The notes under the pieces were generated by a model, which saw nothing but the letters and a program-made list of their open reading frames with translations, was not told where the DNA came from and searched no databases. The position numbers and the translations under genes were made by a program. Positions 4,737 to 6,977 of a stretch of DNA of 6,977 bases are shown piece after piece. The first letter of the stretch is position 1. The number at the start of each line of letters is the position of its first letter. Source of the DNA: an uncultured Lachnospiraceae bacterium (GTDB taxonomy: Bacteria; Bacillota; Clostridia; Lachnospirales; Lachnospiraceae); assembly GCA_947175845.1 (NCBI GenBank), contig CAMWOK010000156.1, forward strand, positions 1-6,977, in the 5' to 3' direction.

Positions 4737-6083
4737 ATGAGCAAGGTAACGTTCGATTATTCAAAGGCATCGCAGTTTATCAGTGACCATGAGGTTGAGT
4801 ACATGAAAAAGCTCACGCTTGACGCGAAGGAGGTACTTGTCAGCAAATCCGGCGCAGGCAACGACTTTTTGGGCTGGATCGATCTTCCGGTAGAATATGA
4901 CAGGGAGGAGTTTGCCAGAATCAAGGATGCGGCAAAGAAGATTCAGGGCGACAGCGAGGTTCTGCTGGTGATCGGCATCGGCGGATCGTACCTGGGAGCG
5001 AGGGCAGCGATCGAATTTCTGCGCCATGGTTTTTACAACATGGTGGACAAGAGTATCAGAAAGACGCCCGAGATTTATTTCGTCGGAAATTCTATCAGCT
5101 CCACATATATTAAACATCTGATTGATGTGATCGGGGACAGGGATTTCTCCATCAACATGATCAGCAAGTCCGGCACGACGACAGAGCCTGCGATCGCATT
5201 CCGTGTCTTCAAGGAGATGATGGAGAAAAAGTACGGCAAGGAAGGTGCGGCAAAGAGAATCTACGCGACGACGGACAAGGCTAAGGGTTCCCTGAAGAAT
5301 CTCGCGACGGAGGAAGGCTATGAGACATTTGTGGTTCCCGATGATGTGGGAGGCCGGTTCTCTGTCCTCACAGCGGTCGGCCTGCTTCCAATCGCAGTGA
5401 GCGGTGCGGATATCGACAAGCTGATGGAGGGCGCTGCAAGCGGAAGAAAGCGCGCGCTGGAAGTTCCGTTTGAGGAGAACGACGCGATGAAGTATGCCGC
5501 AGTCAGAAACATACTGCTGAGAAAGGGCAAGGCGGTTGAGATTCTGTGCAACTATGAGCCGAGTGCACACTATGTGTCCGAGTGGTGGAAGCAACTCTTT
5601 GGCGAGTCGGAGGGCAAGGATCAGAGAGGACTTTTCCCTGCGAGCGTAGACCTGACGACAGATCTGCATTCCATGGGGCAGTTTATCCAGGATGGTGCGC
5701 GGGTGATGTTTGAGACGGTCCTCAATATTGAGAAGGCGAGAGAGGAAATCACAATCGGAACCGAGCCGGTTGATCTGGATGGACTGAATTATCTGGCTGG
5801 AAAGACGGTTGATTTTGTCAATAAGAGTGCGATGAACGGTACGGTGCTCGCGCATACAGACGGACAGGTTCCAAATCTCATGGTAAACATGCCCGAGGTG
5901 AGCGAATTTTATCTGGGAGAACTGTTCTATTTCTTCGAGTTTGCGTGCGGTCTGAGCGGATATCTGCTCGGAGTGAACCCGTTCAATCAGCCCGGTGTGG
6001 AGAGCTACAAGAAAAATATGTTTGCTCTGCTCGGAAAGCCTGGATATGAGGCGCAGAGAGAGGAACTTTTAAAGAGACTGTAA
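4737..6083 (+). CDS. pgi: Glucose-6-phosphate isomerase
   Basis: A 448-residue cytosolic enzyme that interconverts glucose 6-phosphate and fructose 6-phosphate in glycolysis and gluconeogenesis. Length and motifs fit the short Firmicutes-type PGI rather than the longer 550-residue enterobacterial and animal form. Visible in order: phosphate-binding IGIGGSYLGARAA (79-91), sugar-phosphate SIS motif SKSGTTTEP (143-151), PGI signature DDVGGRFSVLTAVGLLP (202-218) with R207, GESEGK (289-294) with the catalytic base E290, DLHSMGQF (309-316) with the ring-opening H311, and FNQPGVESYKK (416-426) with K425. These positions agree with the catalytic residues known for the Bacillus stearothermophilus enzyme. 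All key residues are present. AAAGGAG (4723-4729) lies seven bases before the ATG. The gene has its own promoter and a strong terminator and looks monocistronic, with possible read-through from the preceding gene. Confidence 0.98.
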   Translation: MSKVTFDYSKASQFISDHEVEYMKKLTLDAKEVLVSKSGAGNDFLGWIDLPVEYDREEFARIKDAAKKIQGDSEVLLVIGIGGSYLGARAAIEFLRHGFYNMVDKSIRKTPEIYFVGNSISSTYIKHLIDVIGDRDFSINMISKSGTTTEPAIAFRVFKEMMEKKYGKEGAAKRIYATTDKAKGSLKNLATEEGYETFVVPDDVGGRFSVLTAVGLLPIAVSGADIDKLMEGAASGRKRALEVPFEENDAMKYAAVRNILLRKGKAVEILCNYEPSAHYVSEWWKQLFGESEGKDQRGLFPASVDLTTDLHSMGQFIQDGARVMFETVLNIEKAREEITIGTEPVDLDGLNYLAGKTVDFVNKSAMNGTVLAHTDGQVPNLMVNMPEVSEFYLGELFYFFEFACGLSGYLLGVNPFNQPGVESYKKNMFALLGKPGYEAQREELLKRL

Positions 6084-6098
6084 ATAGAGTATGAAAAG

Positions 6099-6126
6099 AA
6101 AAGGCTGTGTATACACAGCCTTTTTT
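6099..6126. terminator. Strong bidirectional intrinsic terminator after pgi
   Basis: GGCTGTG (6103-6109) pairs perfectly with CACAGCC (6114-6120) around a TATA loop. Four A (6099-6102) precede and six T (6121-6126) follow the stem. The element ends pgi on the plus strand and the convergent lipoprotein gene, whose stop begins eight bases to the right, on the minus strand. Confidence 0.92.
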
Positions 6127-6133
6127 ATTCCCG

Positions 6134-6727
6134 TTACACAACCTTCACAAGCCGTATCTGCGTCGCGTGAAACACATCATTTTCAAACGCGCCCTTCATT
6201 TCGACGGACATCAGCAGCTCCAAGTCCTGAAAGGAGGCTTCCGTGTCCTCGTGGCTTGCCCCGTTGTCGCGGATGGTCCGCAGGTAAAACCGGGTGGACG
6301 CGTCGAAAACCACCGGAATCAGCTCCGACTCTGGGATCTCGACATTGGACGCGGGGGAACTGCTCGAGGTGGAACCATCTTCAAGAATCATCTGCTGCGT
6401 CTCTGCGATATAGAACGTGTTCTCACCGATCCTGCGGATATCGCCGGAAAAATCGGCATCGATCGCTGCCGCGACATCTGCGGGCAGAACATGCCATCTT
6501 CCCTCAGAAGTTTCCGGTTCCGTGGTCTCCGGCACGGTGGCGGGCACTGGATTTTCTGCGCCGGTGCTGTCTGGCAGTGTCTCTGTGGAAGTGACAGATG
6601 TCAGATCAATCACGTTGGCGGCACCCGTATCCGCGGCGGGCGTGGAACCACAGCCTGCGATCAGCATACCGGACAGGCAGGCTGCACCCAATAGTTTTAC
6701 TCTGTTTTTACTCTGTTTGTTTTTCAT
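6134..6727 (-). CDS. Predicted lipoprotein with a beta-rich, DUF5666-like C-terminal domain
   Basis: A 197-residue protein exported as a lipoprotein: basic N-terminus (KNKQSKNRVK), hydrophobic core from about residue 12, and lipobox IAGC with the acylated Cys at 26. A Ser/Thr/Pro/Glu-rich linker (about 27-75) tethers a C-terminal domain (about 76-197) with alternating strands: FSGDIRRIGENTFYIAE, then VVFDASTRFYLRTIR, then LLMSVEMKGAFEN and FHATQIRLVKV. The order of a phrase like G-x-I-x-x-I, a V-x-F-D-x-S-T-x-F strand and a closing strand with A-x-x-I resembles DUF5666-type domains, but this is by eye. The open frame continues upstream to a TTG at 6811, but GGAGG (plus 6734-6738) sits six bases before ATG 6727 and three before ATG 6730, so I choose 6727. 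It is likely on the outer face of the membrane. Function is unknown. Confidence 0.82.
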   Translation of the reverse strand: MKNKQSKNRVKLLGAACLSGMLIAGCGSTPAADTGAANVIDLTSVTSTETLPDSTGAENPVPATVPETTEPETSEGRWHVLPADVAAAIDADFSGDIRRIGENTFYIAETQQMILEDGSTSSSSPASNVEIPESELIPVVFDASTRFYLRTIRDNGASHEDTEASFQDLELLMSVEMKGAFENDVFHATQIRLVKVV

Positions 6728-6733
6728 CATAAT

Positions 6734-6755
6734 CCTCCATGCCGCTTCTGGCGGC
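6734..6755 (-). promoter_or_regulatory. Ribosome binding site of the lipoprotein gene with an adjacent GC hairpin
   Basis: On the minus strand GGAGG (plus 6734-6738) selects the start codon at 6727. Two bases upstream of it, GCCGC pairs with GCGGC (plus 6741-6745 and 6751-6755) around a five-base loop. The hairpin does not cover the site but is close enough to influence ribosome access or RNA stability. Confidence 0.5.
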
Positions 6756-6795
6756 TCAAATCGTTTTTTATCAGTCTGACAAAACCGTGTTTTCC

Positions 6796-6821
6796 TGTGT
6801 TTCAAACACAAGTTAATTATA
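6796..6821 (-). promoter_or_regulatory. Possible -10 box and palindromic operator upstream of the lipoprotein
   Basis: On the minus strand a perfect TATAAT lies at plus 6816-6821, but I see no good -35 box at 16-18 bases, so the promoter may need an activator or may be fortuitous. Immediately downstream, TGTGTTT (6796-6802) and AAACACA (6804-6810) form a perfect seven-base inverted repeat around one central base, in the position of an operator at the transcript start. Confidence 0.4.
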
Positions 6822-6844
6822 GTACGTCTTTCTCTATTTTTTAT

Positions 6845-6976
6845 CTAATACTCTGTCCGGTCAGAAATTAGAATCGTGGACCGCCTGTTTCGCACCATTG
6901 CACGCTCCATGCAGCTTGGAATGTAACAGTTCAGCCATACCCATTCATAAGTTGTCGGATTGTACGATCTGACAAT
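6845..6976 (-). CDS. Possible C-terminal end of an unrecognised gene entering from the right edge
   Basis: A minus-strand frame is open from the window edge for 43 codons to a TAG (plus 6845-6847). The translation contains YNPTTYEWVWLNCYIPSC and ends in ISDRTEY. I recognise no family, and an open stretch of this length is not rare by chance. If it is real, its stop lies about 25 bases before the TATAAT upstream of the lipoprotein gene, in the same direction, with no terminator between them. Otherwise 6822-6977 holds nothing I can identify. Confidence 0.2.
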   Translation of the reverse strand: MVRSYNPTTYEWVWLNCYIPSCMERAMVRNRRSTILISDRTEY

Positions 6977-6977
6977 T

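Noticed and set aside
4761..5855. Long minus-strand open frame of 364 codons opposite pgi
   Set aside because: It lies entirely opposite the certain pgi gene; its translation is Arg/Leu/His-rich with no family features, typical of the antisense of a well-biased gene.
6728..6811. Extended N-terminus of the lipoprotein from TTG at 6811
   Set aside because: It would put 28 mostly polar residues before the signal peptide and its start lies beside the TATAAT box; the GGAGG at 6734-6738 points to ATG 6727.

Overview
The window looks like a chromosomal housekeeping stretch from a Gram-positive, low-to-moderate GC member of the Clostridia, most plausibly a Lachnospiraceae-like gut bacterium. The reasons are strong AAAGGAG-type ribosome binding sites, sigma-A-type promoters, U-rich intrinsic terminators, a Firmicutes-type glucose-6-phosphate isomerase of about 450 residues, an AzgA-type purine permease, and a BspA-like secreted protein. 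No phage gene, insertion sequence, tRNA, rRNA or CRISPR array is visible. The genus is not determined.

Layout, left to right. (1) Positions 1-165 are a non-coding leader or the tail of an upstream gene, with two adjacent hairpins just before a ribosome binding site. (2) 166-831 (+) is a membrane methyltransferase-family protein (ICMT/PEMT type) whose N-terminus carries an IGGADGPT motif typical of Na+-translocating decarboxylase beta subunits. (3) 986-2344 (+) is an NCS2/AzgA purine base permease with its own promoter and an operator-like palindrome. (4) A strong bidirectional terminator (2357-2392) separates it from a convergent secreted protein, 2402-3451 (-), with one recognisable BspA-like leucine-rich unit. 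(5) A 384-base divergent intergenic region holds that gene's consensus promoter, a 7-base Spo0A-box match, and the promoter of the next gene. (6) 3836-4570 (+) is an unrecognised three-helix membrane protein with a long charged cytoplasmic tail. (7) 4737-6083 (+) is pgi, with a very good extended -10 promoter and a leader rich in inverted repeats. (8) A second bidirectional terminator (6099-6126) separates pgi from a convergent lipoprotein, 6134-6727 (-). (9) The right edge (6812-6977) holds the lipoprotein's upstream region and a possible partial minus-strand reading frame.

Most genes appear to be separate transcription units, so there is no obvious multi-gene pathway. The permease feeds purine salvage and pgi serves glycolysis and gluconeogenesis. 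Two proteins are predicted to act outside the membrane (the LRR protein and the lipoprotein) and two within it (the methyltransferase and the unknown protein). The least explained items are the IGGADGPT-tagged methyltransferase with its structured leader, the unknown C-terminal domain of the LRR protein, and the unknown membrane protein upstream of pgi. I did not find a convincing new multi-gene system.
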